64,000 bases of DNA from contig CP017948.1 of the NCBI GenBank assembly GCA_002838185.1, positions 1,798,001 through 1,862,000 of the forward strand, written 5' to 3'. Origin of the DNA: Tenericutes bacterium MO-XQ (GTDB lineage Bacteria > Bacillota_I > Bacilli_A > Acholeplasmatales > Acholeplasmataceae). A program made the translations under genes and the position numbers. Of the stretch, positions 17,244 through 24,957 are shown piece by piece. Within the stretch, counting starts at the first letter, position 1; each line of letters starts with the position of its first letter. A model generated the notes under the pieces. That model was not told where the DNA came from. It searched no databases and saw only the letters and a list, made by a program, of their open reading frames with translations.

Positions 17244-18149
17244 TTATATCACCCATCCAAAGTATATTGCAATAATTGCTTGTGTTACAGCCATAAATAA
17301 CGGCCATTTATAGAAAAATATTACAACTTGATCAATTTTAAATCTTCCGTTTACATTTGAAATTAAATTTGCAACCGTATAAACAACAAAATATTTAATC
17401 AAGAATTCAAAAATATTGCTTGCACCACCTAAGAATAGATGAACAAATAAACTCACTTCTATAAATACTGAAATCTCATGAAGAATAAATAACATCCCTA
17501 ATTGTTTACCACCATATTCAACCATTGGACCTGATGCAATTTCAGCAGGTGCAATATAGGTTTCAAATGGTTTTTTACCAAGCATACCCATCAGTGCAAT
17601 AAAGCCTACAATACCACCAATCGGTAGGGCAATTAAGAAAATGTTATTTCCTGCCTGTTGTTGATAAAGCATAATTTCAGTTAAAGAGCTATGCCCTGAT
17701 AAATTAATAATCGTTAAAACAACAATCAAGAATGGCACTTCATAGGCAAGCATTGTTGTCAGTGCTCTCATCACACCAATCGATGCCCAAGGGTTTCCAG
17801 AACCACTAGCACTCATCGCCATCCCTAACATCCCTACTGCAAGTAAGTAAACAAAGATAAAGAAATTATCATATCCCTCAAATGCAACAATATTTGTTGT
17901 AATTGGCATAAACATTGCAGTTGCAATAATACCACCTAAAGCCATGATGACACCAAAATCAAAGATCCATCCATGACTTATACTTCTTTTACTTAATAGC
18001 TTAAAGATATCTAAAAACTCTTGATACCATTTTGGACCTTGACGTTTTTGCATACGACCAACAATCTTACGGTTAATTCCACCAATCGATGTCTGAAGGA
18101 CAAACCCAAATAACGCAACTAAAATCCCAATCAGTATATTTAAAATCAT
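17244..18149 (-). CDS. mbxM: NuoH-like membrane subunit
   Basis: 301 residues with about eight membrane helices. Family motifs include GRMQKRQGPKWYQEFLDIFKLLSK, AYEVPFLIVV and KKPFETYIAPAEIASGPMVEYGGKQLG. These belong to the NuoH/MbhM family, which connects the peripheral arm to the ion-pumping subunits and holds acidic residues of the coupling path. The ATG overlaps the stop of the gene before it (ATGA) and a GGTGAAG site lies inside that gene. The order M-J-K-L-N matches archaeal Mbx rather than Mbh, where M follows L. Confidence 0.95.
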   Translation of the reverse strand: MILNILIGILVALFGFVLQTSIGGINRKIVGRMQKRQGPKWYQEFLDIFKLLSKRSISHGWIFDFGVIMALGGIIATAMFMPITTNIVAFEGYDNFFIFVYLLAVGMLGMAMSASGSGNPWASIGVMRALTTMLAYEVPFLIVVLTIINLSGHSSLTEIMLYQQQAGNNIFLIALPIGGIVGFIALMGMLGKKPFETYIAPAEIASGPMVEYGGKQLGMLFILHEISVFIEVSLFVHLFLGGASNIFEFLIKYFVVYTVANLISNVNGRFKIDQVVIFFYKWPLFMAVTQAIIAIYFGWVI

Positions 18150-19969
18150 AAGACTTCACCCCACAATACAAAGACGACAATAGAAATAATGAGTAAGATC
18201 GTTATGGATAAACTATTTGTCATAAATACATATTTTAAAAATTTCCCAATTTCCTTAACTTTTTCAGCTAATGCTTTATAAAACTTAGTCATGTAATGAC
18301 TTTGTTTTTCATATAATCTTTCTAGTGGTGCATAAAAGTCTGTTGAATAATGGAATAAATGTTCATCGTGAACAAAGTTTCCTGCTGTATATGTATCCAT
18401 CAGTCCAACTTTTCTTGATTTCTTTAAAAGGATAAAGATGATAAATGCAATCACAATGCCCACAATAAATACTAATGAAATTAATCCTGGGTTTAATACA
18501 CCATTTGTACCACTAATCGTAAATGTTGTATAAGTAATACCACCAAATCCTAATTCTAAGATGATATTGTTAATGATATCGAAGAATACTTTTGGAAACA
18601 CACCTGTATAAATATTTAACCCCATAATAATGACTGTTGGGATGAGTAGTAAAAGTGGTGCTTCTTTCGCATCTTTATATTCTCTAAATTCTTGACCTAA
18701 GAATAATGCAGCAAGCGGTCTAAAAACATATAAGAAAGACCCAACACTACCAAAAAATACTGCAATACCCACAAATACCATGCCTTGATCAATGACTGCT
18801 TGGAATATTAACCATTTAGAGATAAATCCACCCATTGGAGGAATCCCTGCCATCGAGATAATCGCAATCAAATATGCTAAATATGTAATTGGCATTTTAT
18901 GAATCATACCACCCATTTCACTAATCTTAGTGGTATTGGTGACTCTTGCGACTGCAGCAATCGCCATGAATGCTCCAGCACTTGCAAGTGCATGGGCTAA
19001 AATGTGATATAATCCCCCAGCAAAAGCGATACTATTAAAAATCGAAAATGCAACTAAAATATAACCACCATGACTCATCGATGAATAAGCTAAAAGTTCT
19101 TTTGCATCATCTGCTTTTATTGCCATTAATGTTCCAAAAACAATCGATAATCCACCAAGTAAGGCAATTAGATAATGCCCTATTGGAAGACCCATCGCTT
19201 CAAAAGTTCCAGTTGCTGGTACGATTCTAACTAAAGCTAATATGCCAATAAATGCACCTAACTTAACCAAAGCACCTGATAAAACTGGTGAAAAAGGATG
19301 TGGAGCATTACCATGTGCAATGGGTAACCATATGTGTAGAGGAAATGCACCTAACTTAGCAAACGCTGCAATTAAAAATAATACAAAAACTAAAATCGCA
19401 GAATTTCCAGATAATCTTCCAAGACCTTCACCTATATATAAACTACCTGTACTTTGATAAGTGATCATAATCCCAAAAAGGAGTGCAACACTTCCAGCCA
19501 AACTAAATCCAAAATATGTTACAGCTGCTTTTTTACTCTTACCTTGAGAAATTAAAAACATCGTTGTCCAAATGATTAACTCAAAGAATAAGAATAAATT
19601 TAAGAAATGATCGGTATAAAATGCACCAACAACTCCCGCAAGAGATAACAAGAACAATAAATTATAAGTACTCTTATATTGATATTTATCTAAAAAGTGA
19701 GGATGAAAGAAACTTACCATCAAATAAACAAAGACAATAATAATTGCAAAATAAAATCCTAAATAGGTTTGTGCAAAACTAATTCCAGGCAAATAATTAA
19801 CAGTTGTATCAAGATTCATATTAAATCCATAAGCAGCCAGTGATACAAACACAAACATGACAATAAAAATCGTAAATACAGATCCTAATACCTGTTTAAC
19901 TCTTGTGAGTCCATAAGTAATCAGAGATCCCAAAACTAATGTTAAAATCAACAATTCAATATTAGCCAT
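18146..19969 (-). CDS. mbxH': Antiporter-like membrane subunit, second MrpD/NuoL type (MbxH')
   Basis: 607 residues, about 16 membrane helices, of the NuoL/M/N-MrpA/D proton-translocating family. Core motifs are KLGAFPLHIWLPIAHGNAPHPFSPVLSGALVKLGAF (holding the lysine and glutamate region) and AYSSMSHGGYILVAF. The extra length over the 463-residue neighbour is a C-terminal region with a helix and a charged stretch near 510-560, followed by a last hydrophobic helix. That recalls the lateral-helix tail of NuoL-type subunits. AGGAGG precedes the ATG. Two such subunits in tandem are typical of Mbx (H and H'). Confidence 0.93.
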   Translation of the reverse strand: MANIELLILTLVLGSLITYGLTRVKQVLGSVFTIFIVMFVFVSLAAYGFNMNLDTTVNYLPGISFAQTYLGFYFAIIIVFVYLMVSFFHPHFLDKYQYKSTYNLLFLLSLAGVVGAFYTDHFLNLFLFFELIIWTTMFLISQGKSKKAAVTYFGFSLAGSVALLFGIMITYQSTGSLYIGEGLGRLSGNSAILVFVLFLIAAFAKLGAFPLHIWLPIAHGNAPHPFSPVLSGALVKLGAFIGILALVRIVPATGTFEAMGLPIGHYLIALLGGLSIVFGTLMAIKADDAKELLAYSSMSHGGYILVAFSIFNSIAFAGGLYHILAHALASAGAFMAIAAVARVTNTTKISEMGGMIHKMPITYLAYLIAIISMAGIPPMGGFISKWLIFQAVIDQGMVFVGIAVFFGSVGSFLYVFRPLAALFLGQEFREYKDAKEAPLLLLIPTVIIMGLNIYTGVFPKVFFDIINNIILELGFGGITYTTFTISGTNGVLNPGLISLVFIVGIVIAFIIFILLKKSRKVGLMDTYTAGNFVHDEHLFHYSTDFYAPLERLYEKQSHYMTKFYKALAEKVKEIGKFLKYVFMTNSLSITILLIISIVVFVLWGEVL

Positions 19970-21353
19970 TTTGTACGACCTCCTCTATCCCATCAATTTG
20001 ATTGTCAAGTTCATCTAGCGGTTTTGAATATGTACCAAATACTATTAAACTAATCGCAATTAAAACAAACACAATCTTAAATCCTAAGTGATATTTAACT
20101 TCTACTGTTGATTCATCCTTATACCATAACTTAACAAGTAATCTAACAAAATAAATGCCTTCGATTAAAGAAGCAATGAGTATAACTGCAATCAATACCA
20201 TTTGATTTTGATCTGCAAGTAAAGTTAAATAATTTAACTTAATGATAAACCCAACAAATAAAGGTAAGCCCATCACTGAAAGTGTAGCAACCGTATAAGT
20301 TGTTCCTACTATCAGGTTATCTTTAAAGATACCTTTTAATGCATGAACTTCATCATCCTGTGTTTCTTTTACAGCATGATTTATCACTAAAAACATCACT
20401 GTTTTACTTAAAGCATTAGCGATAATCAAATAAACAGCCCAAATGACTAAGTTATTCACAAAAAGTAAAATAATGATTGAACTTTGTGCAATCGAACTAA
20501 ATAATAAAATCTCTCTAACCTTTGTCGAACTAAATGCCATTAGATCACCAACAACAATACCAACCGCCAAAATAATCGTTACAACAAGTAATAATGTACC
20601 TTCAAATTGGAAAAGGTTTGTTATAAGTCTGCCAAACACAAATGTCATAGCTGCCATATAAACACTCACAATCATTGGTCCAGATAAAGTGTTTGATGAT
20701 CCTAAAACACCTTTAACCCAATTGTTAAACGGTAATAACTTAGCTTCAACACCAAGACCGATAAACATCATCAAAAATGGTAAGATTACTTGAGAATAAT
20801 CATTTAATGCTTGAATTTCTCTAATCATCACAACCAAATTTAATGTCCCAAACATTGCATATAAAATCACAATACCAAATAAGAATAAACTACTTCCAAT
20901 AGAACCATATAGTAAATACTTAAATGTTGCTACAGGTTTTTTATTTGATGTCGTAATCAAATAAGCTGCAATACCTGATATTTCTAAGAAAACAAATAGG
21001 TTGAATAAATCGTTTGCTAAAACTAATCCATTTAAACCAGCCATAGCTAACATCAAAATCGTTCCATATTTTGGATATGTCTTTATGTTTAATAATGCAA
21101 TGATTAAAATCAATCCATTGATTAACCATAAGGCAATCGTTGCATAAACATCAAGAAATAATGTTATGCCTAATAAATTATTGGTAAGTGCATCTTCATA
21201 TCCCCCAATAAAGACCATCCCTTGTTCTGCTAAGAACAATACAACTAAATTAAAGATAGCAACTAATACTAATAAAATCATTTGATACTTCTTCACTAAA
21301 ATCGATAGGAATGCAACCAATAATGGTATGACAATTAATAAAATAATGTTCAT
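19962..21353 (-). CDS. mbxH: MrpD-like antiporter subunit (MbxH)
   Basis: 463 residues with about 14 membrane helices, MrpD/NuoN type. It contains the conserved VEAKLLPFNNWVKGVLGSSNTLSGPM segment with the functional glutamate and lysine, and FSSTKVREILLFSSIAQSSIIIL. It probably forms one of the ion channels of the complex. Its start overlaps the MrpC-like gene by four bases, and the site GGAGG is eight bases upstream. It overlaps the next gene by eight bases. No sign of disruption. Confidence 0.94.
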   Translation of the reverse strand: MNIILLIVIPLLVAFLSILVKKYQMILLVLVAIFNLVVLFLAEQGMVFIGGYEDALTNNLLGITLFLDVYATIALWLINGLILIIALLNIKTYPKYGTILMLAMAGLNGLVLANDLFNLFVFLEISGIAAYLITTSNKKPVATFKYLLYGSIGSSLFLFGIVILYAMFGTLNLVVMIREIQALNDYSQVILPFLMMFIGLGVEAKLLPFNNWVKGVLGSSNTLSGPMIVSVYMAAMTFVFGRLITNLFQFEGTLLLVVTIILAVGIVVGDLMAFSSTKVREILLFSSIAQSSIIILLFVNNLVIWAVYLIIANALSKTVMFLVINHAVKETQDDEVHALKGIFKDNLIVGTTYTVATLSVMGLPLFVGFIIKLNYLTLLADQNQMVLIAVILIASLIEGIYFVRLLVKLWYKDESTVEVKYHLGFKIVFVLIAISLIVFGTYSKPLDELDNQIDGIEEVVQNG

Positions 21354-21685
21354 AGGTTTGCCTCCAATTCATCCAGTTCTAATGTTAAATAAGTATCATA
21401 TATATTTTTAGAAATCGCTAATCCTAAAGCGGTTGTTCCAACACCAATAACGATAGCTGTTAAAACTAAAGCTTGAGGAATTGGATCGACATAAATGAGT
21501 CCTAACTCATCAACGCTTGAAACAATTGGCGCAATCCCTTCACTCACAAATCCAATACTTACAATGAATAAAAACAATCCAATTTCCATAACATTTAAAG
21601 AAACAATCAGTTTGATCACATTTTTATTGACAAACAGTCCATAAAAACCAAGTGCAAACAGAAAGATAGATGCGTATTGTATCAT
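21350..21685 (-). CDS. mbxG: MrpC/NuoK-like subunit
   Basis: 111 residues, three membrane helices. The VSLNVMEIGLFLFIV segment in helix 2 and QALVLTAIVIGVGTTALGLAI in helix 3 are the MrpC/NuoK hallmark with the buried glutamate. An insertion between helices 2 and 3 (about residues 49-68) is acidic. AGGAGG precedes the ATG; it overlaps both neighbours by four bases. Confidence 0.95.
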   Translation of the reverse strand: MIQYASIFLFALGFYGLFVNKNVIKLIVSLNVMEIGLFLFIVSIGFVSEGIAPIVSSVDELGLIYVDPIPQALVLTAIVIGVGTTALGLAISKNIYDTYLTLELDELEANL

Positions 21686-22392
21686 GACTTTTCCTCCTCT
21701 GTTAAAAACTGATCCACAACAGATGCGATCTCACTACCTACTTTAAGACCAATTAACACATATAAAATAGGAATGATACCTGCGCTTAATAAATTACCAA
21801 TAACACCTGCATCTAAGAAGTTTTCAAAATATGCAGTTCCAATAACAAGTCCGATTAAACCAATAATCACGATAAAGCTTCCAGCAATACTTTCTAAAAT
21901 CTTAAAGCCTTGAACTTTACTTCTAAACTCATCATCAGCTAAATACAATAATAAGACTGAACTTGCGATCATTGCGCCACCAGGGAAACCTCCACCAGGA
22001 CTTAAATGACCATGTAAGATCATATAAAAACTAACAACTAAAATCAGTGATGCTAATATATAAGATCCTGTCTTAAGCATGAAATTAGGTTTAAATGCTA
22101 ACTCCATACGTTTTTTACCTTTAACATCTAAAATCAACGCAACACCTAATGAACTGACAAATAAAACTGTAACTTCACCAAGTGTATCAAATGCTCTAAA
22201 TCCTAAAACGACTGAAGTTACGATATTTGCTGAACCCACAAGTTCTGCTTGTGCGTTTTGGAAATATGACCCAGAGATTCTATCAACTAAATTCACTTCA
22301 CCAAAGATAGGAAAACTACTTGTATTTTGTAATGCTAAGATGATCACAACCGCAAAGGCAATCGTAATAACAAAACCAAATACCTTTTTCAT
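21682..22392 (-). CDS. mbxF: MbhE-MrpB fused membrane subunit
   Basis: 236 residues. The first 85 residues resemble MbhE, the separate C-terminal piece of MrpA. The pattern NIVTSVVLGFRAFDTLGEVTVLF includes the conserved Arg-x-x-Asp-Thr-Leu-Gly-Glu. From about residue 100 the protein is MrpB: SFYMILHGHLSPGGGFPGGAMIASS. The two are separate genes in Mbh but joined here, which accounts for the missing E gene in the set. AGGAGGGATG precedes the ATG, and it overlaps the DUF4040 gene by four bases. Confidence 0.93.
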   Translation of the reverse strand: MKKVFGFVITIAFAVVIILALQNTSSFPIFGEVNLVDRISGSYFQNAQAELVGSANIVTSVVLGFRAFDTLGEVTVLFVSSLGVALILDVKGKKRMELAFKPNFMLKTGSYILASLILVVSFYMILHGHLSPGGGFPGGAMIASSVLLLYLADDEFRSKVQGFKILESIAGSFIVIIGLIGLVIGTAYFENFLDAGVIGNLLSAGIIPILYVLIGLKVGSEIASVVDQFLTEEEKS

Positions 22393-22640
22393 TTCGCATC
22401 CCTCCTTTTAATAGAAAGTAAGACAAAAATGAATAAAGCGGTAACTAACCCACTACCAATCACAGCTTCAGTAATCGCAACATCTGGTGCCTTCATCAAA
22501 ATGAACGCAACCACAGCTAACATACTAAGGGCTGATAAATACAAAACTGAGTGAATCAGTTTTTTAGCGTTAATCGCTAAAAACGCAATGACAACAAGTA
22601 AAACCGAAATAAACAAAGACATAATTTCAAAGAATGTCAT
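22389..22640 (-). CDS. mbxD: MbhD-like subunit (DUF4040, MrpA C-terminal piece)
   Basis: 83 residues, three membrane helices. The motif MKAPDVAITEAVIGSGLVTALFI is typical of the MrpA/MbhD NuoJ-like segment, with the functional glutamate in the ITEAVIG turn. The start follows CGAGGTGA. It overlaps the MrpG-like gene by four bases. Confidence 0.94.
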   Translation of the reverse strand: MTFFEIMSLFISVLLVVIAFLAINAKKLIHSVLYLSALSMLAVVAFILMKAPDVAITEAVIGSGLVTALFIFVLLSIKRRDAK

Positions 22641-22969
22641 TTGGATTCACCTCGATCCTTAAAATCATCTTTTAAGAGATTGCTAGGTATATCTTTTGAT
22701 TTATAAATCGCTTTTGCAATCGTTGATGATCCCACTGGATTGGATAAAGCAATTAATATAATTAGAATCACTAGTTTAAATATCCAATTTGGATGTGATT
22801 CAATACTTGCAAAAATAACCCCTAAGATCATTGAAAAAGATCCTAGTGTAGTAGCTTTAGTTCCTGTTTGGATACGATTAAATGTATCAGGCATTCTAAG
22901 GACACCAAGTCCACCCAAAAGGAAAAATAAAGCACCAATGATTAAAAATACATAACTAACGATGGTCAT
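22637..22969 (-). CDS. mbxC: MrpG-like subunit
   Basis: 110 residues with three helices and the MrpG signature GGLGVLRMPDTFNRIQTGTKATTLG. The start is taken at ATG 22969 (MTIVSYVF), with GGAGGG eight bases upstream. A longer open frame begins 11 codons earlier but lacks a site and would overlap the MrpF-like gene by 47 bases. It belongs to the ion-translocating module. Confidence 0.94.
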   Translation of the reverse strand: MTIVSYVFLIIGALFFLLGGLGVLRMPDTFNRIQTGTKATTLGSFSMILGVIFASIESHPNWIFKLVILIILIALSNPVGSSTIAKAIYKSKDIPSNLLKDDFKDRGESK

Positions 22970-23225
22970 TGTTTTTTCCCTCCAAATATCTAGCAAATAC
23001 AACTGTTTCTAAAAACGCTAAAATCCCATAAACGATAGCGATATCTAGATAAAGCATGCTATTTTGTAATAAAGCGATAAAAACAATGATACCAATAACA
23101 GTCATGTTAAATGTATCAAGTGCAACTACTCTATCAGCTAGTTTTGGTCCAATGACTAATCTTAAGACAACCAAAACTAAACCTAATCCAAGTAAACTAA
23201 ATACTACATAATCTAACCAAATCAT
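22956..23225 (-). CDS. mbxB: MrpF-like subunit
   Basis: 89 residues, three helices, with the MrpF motif VIGPKLADRVVALDTFNM and the later LDIAIVYGILAFLETV. AGGAGGTATATTTGA precedes the ATG. It overlaps the MrpE-like gene by four bases and the MrpG-like gene by 14. Confidence 0.95.
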   Translation of the reverse strand: MIWLDYVVFSLLGLGLVLVVLRLVIGPKLADRVVALDTFNMTVIGIIVFIALLQNSMLYLDIAIVYGILAFLETVVFARYLEGKNNDHR

Positions 23226-23695
23226 TCAAATATACCTCCTAAAATCTTTTCAAAAGGTTCTGATAAATCATTTGGGTTTTCAAACTTAGATACATCAATC
23301 GTATGAACATAGATATTGTCATCATCTACATCAATAGAAAGTGTACCCGGTGTGAGTGTAATTGAGTTTGCTAAAGTCAATTTACCAATATCACTTTTGA
23401 TATTCGTTTTAACTTTTAAAATACCTGGGTTTACAGGTATTTTAATGCTCAACACTCTTCTTGCCACATCTAGGTTCGCTAAGATCAATTTCCAAATAAA
23501 GACAGGTATGTAGATCACTACAAACTTAATCAGTCTTATTGGAAAGTCCCATTTGATCTTGAAATCAAGTTTTCTTGCGAGTAAAACAGTAATAACTGCA
23601 CTAACAAGAGAACCTAGGATGACTTCTTCTACTGTAAATCCAGCCAAAAAAAGATACACCAGTAGAAGTGCCAAAAATGCCGTTACATATTTCAT
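23222..23695 (-). CDS. mbxA: MrpE-like subunit, first gene of the Mbx operon
   Basis: 157 residues with two or three N-terminal helices and the soluble MrpE domain containing LTLANSITLTPGTLSIDVDD. AGGAGGAAG precedes the ATG. Thirteen genes follow one another in the order A-B-C-D-F-G-H-H'-M-J-K-L-N with overlaps or very short gaps, the order I recall for the archaeal Mbx operon. About 190 bp separate the start from the likely promoter; that leader ends in a terminator hairpin. Confidence 0.94.
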   Translation of the reverse strand: MKYVTAFLALLLVYLFLAGFTVEEVILGSLVSAVITVLLARKLDFKIKWDFPIRLIKFVVIYIPVFIWKLILANLDVARRVLSIKIPVNPGILKVKTNIKSDIGKLTLANSITLTPGTLSIDVDDDNIYVHTIDVSKFENPNDLSEPFEKILGGIFE

Positions 23696-23748
23696 TTTCT
23701 TCCTCCTGAATAATACTTATCATTTTATTTAAAATGCGAAACTCACAC

Positions 23749-23775
23749 AAAAAAGTAGTTTCTCCCACTACTTTT
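23749..23775 (-). terminator. Terminator hairpin inside the 5' leader of the Mbx operon
   Basis: The stem AAAAGTAGT / ACTACTTTT (23751-23759 with 23767-23775), with a seven-base loop and a T-run on the minus strand, lies about 50 bases before the first operon gene. Being downstream of the likely promoter, it is placed as an attenuator rather than an end-of-gene terminator. Confidence 0.75.
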
Positions 23776-23886
23776 CAGAAAGCCACACATAAATAATATA
23801 GGTTATATGAAACCACTTATTAAAAGTTAGTATGCCATCACTTTTCAAGGATTAATAAGTTCTAGTTACGTTCTTAAGTTTAAATT
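23776..23886 (-). promoter_or_regulatory. Candidate structured leader RNA upstream of the Mbx operon
   Basis: Between a predicted transcription start near 23886 and the attenuator lies an A/U-rich leader able to form a long hairpin: 23853-23860 with 23815-23822, then 23840-23845 with 23822-23827. The AAAAGU strand of the inner stem could instead pair with the 3' arm of the attenuator, so two exclusive structures are possible. I do not recognise a known riboswitch class. Confidence 0.4.
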
Positions 23887-23892
23887 AGTTTC

Positions 23893-23898
23893 ATTATA
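23893..23898 (-). promoter_or_regulatory. -10 element of the Mbx operon
   Basis: A consensus TATAAT is read on the minus strand (GTGGTATAATG). A weak TTTTCA stands 17 bp upstream. No other promoter-like element is evident before the operon. Confidence 0.5.
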
Positions 23899-23974
23899 CC
23901 ACTAAGTCTAGTGCATGAAAAGGTTAGATTTTAATTAAATCTAAATTATTTAGTTTTTTACATATTTTACGTAT

Positions 23975-24853
23975 TTAATTAAGTGTTTTTAATATACAAA
24001 ACTGAACAGCATATGCTTGGTGCGATTGAACTCCCCAGAGTAACCACGATTGATCAATTTTATTAAAGTAATTAATAAGGTCATTTAATCCATAATCCCC
24101 AAGACCCATCCCATATTGATTTTGATAGGATTGATAAATTTCATCCATTAATTTCTGATTGGTGATATGTTTTTTTACATGTAATGAAAAATCATTATCC
24201 GTTAAATAAAAAATGTCAGAAGCAACAAAAATAACACCTTCTGGTTTTAATAAATTTATGATTTCTTGATTGAATGCATGAAAGATTTCAATCATCTTTT
24301 GTAATAGATAAGATAAGATGAAATCTTTCATCTCAAGAGATAATCCCTTTAATACGAGCGCATCTAGTTTATGTTCGACTTCTCTATATAAAAGTTGTGT
24401 ATAAATGGGTGCGATATAGATTGCATCAAACTTCATATTGAAGGCTTTAGAAAAATGGTGTTTTAAGATTTGATTTATTTTTTGATCCATCCAAACTTCT
24501 ATTTGTCTTCTTGATTTGATTCTTAAGTTATCAAAAAAAGCATTAAAGAAATGGATCTCATCTAGTCCAAGATAATCCATCTGGATTAACTTGATGTTAG
24601 GATGATCTTCTATTTCTTCTAATGCTTGTTTCATACTATCTAAATCGATGTCAGTTAGATAGATGTGATTAAATTTTGCGCATAAAAAATCTATTGATAT
24701 ATCTGTAAGATTTCCTGCACCTAAGATTAATATATGATCTAATTTATCGATATGCTTTAATGCATCATTCATCAGATTAGCAGTCTGTTTTTTATAATCA
24801 TCTTGGTTTAAATTTTTGTGTGTTTGATTGAGTTGATGATAAAAGTTATCCAT
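23975..24853 (-). CDS. Predicted SAM-dependent methyltransferase-like protein
   Basis: 292 residues. Residues 38-66 read ILILGAGNLTDISIDFL then IYLTDIDLDSM, a class I methyltransferase Rossmann start with a D-x-D strand end, followed by KLIQMDYLGL in the place of motif III. The middle and end do not match a family I can name. The start is placed at ATG 24853 with AGGT six bases before it; the open frame extends 19 codons further but through the likely promoter. It stands alone between the Mbx leader and the HD-GYP gene. The substrate is unknown. Confidence 0.7.
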   Translation of the reverse strand: MDNFYHQLNQTHKNLNQDDYKKQTANLMNDALKHIDKLDHILILGAGNLTDISIDFLCAKFNHIYLTDIDLDSMKQALEEIEDHPNIKLIQMDYLGLDEIHFFNAFFDNLRIKSRRQIEVWMDQKINQILKHHFSKAFNMKFDAIYIAPIYTQLLYREVEHKLDALVLKGLSLEMKDFILSYLLQKMIEIFHAFNQEIINLLKPEGVIFVASDIFYLTDNDFSLHVKKHITNQKLMDEIYQSYQNQYGMGLGDYGLNDLINYFNKIDQSWLLWGVQSHQAYAVQFCILKTLN

Positions 24854-24885
24854 AATGATACCTATTCTTTTTACATGATTTATAT

Positions 24886-24900
24886 AGGTATTATATACCT
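24886..24900 (-). promoter_or_regulatory. Inverted repeat AGGTAT-N3-ATACCT overlapping a TATAAT box
   Basis: A six-base dyad with three central bases encloses a minus-strand TATAAT (24890-24895) upstream of the methyltransferase-like gene. It could be a repressor operator, but such short AT-rich dyads also occur by chance. Confidence 0.35.
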
Positions 24901-24957
24901 TTATACACAAAATAAAAAGTCTAAAAAGAACGAGTTCTAATCACTTCGTCAATCGTT

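Noticed and set aside
22079..22411. Plus-strand open frame opposite the MrpB-like gene
   Set aside because: Antisense shadow of a gene with strong family motifs; no ribosome site.
23749..23886. T-box or another known riboswitch class in the Mbx leader
   Set aside because: The T-box core sequence is absent and I could not match any known consensus by eye; kept only as an unclassified candidate.
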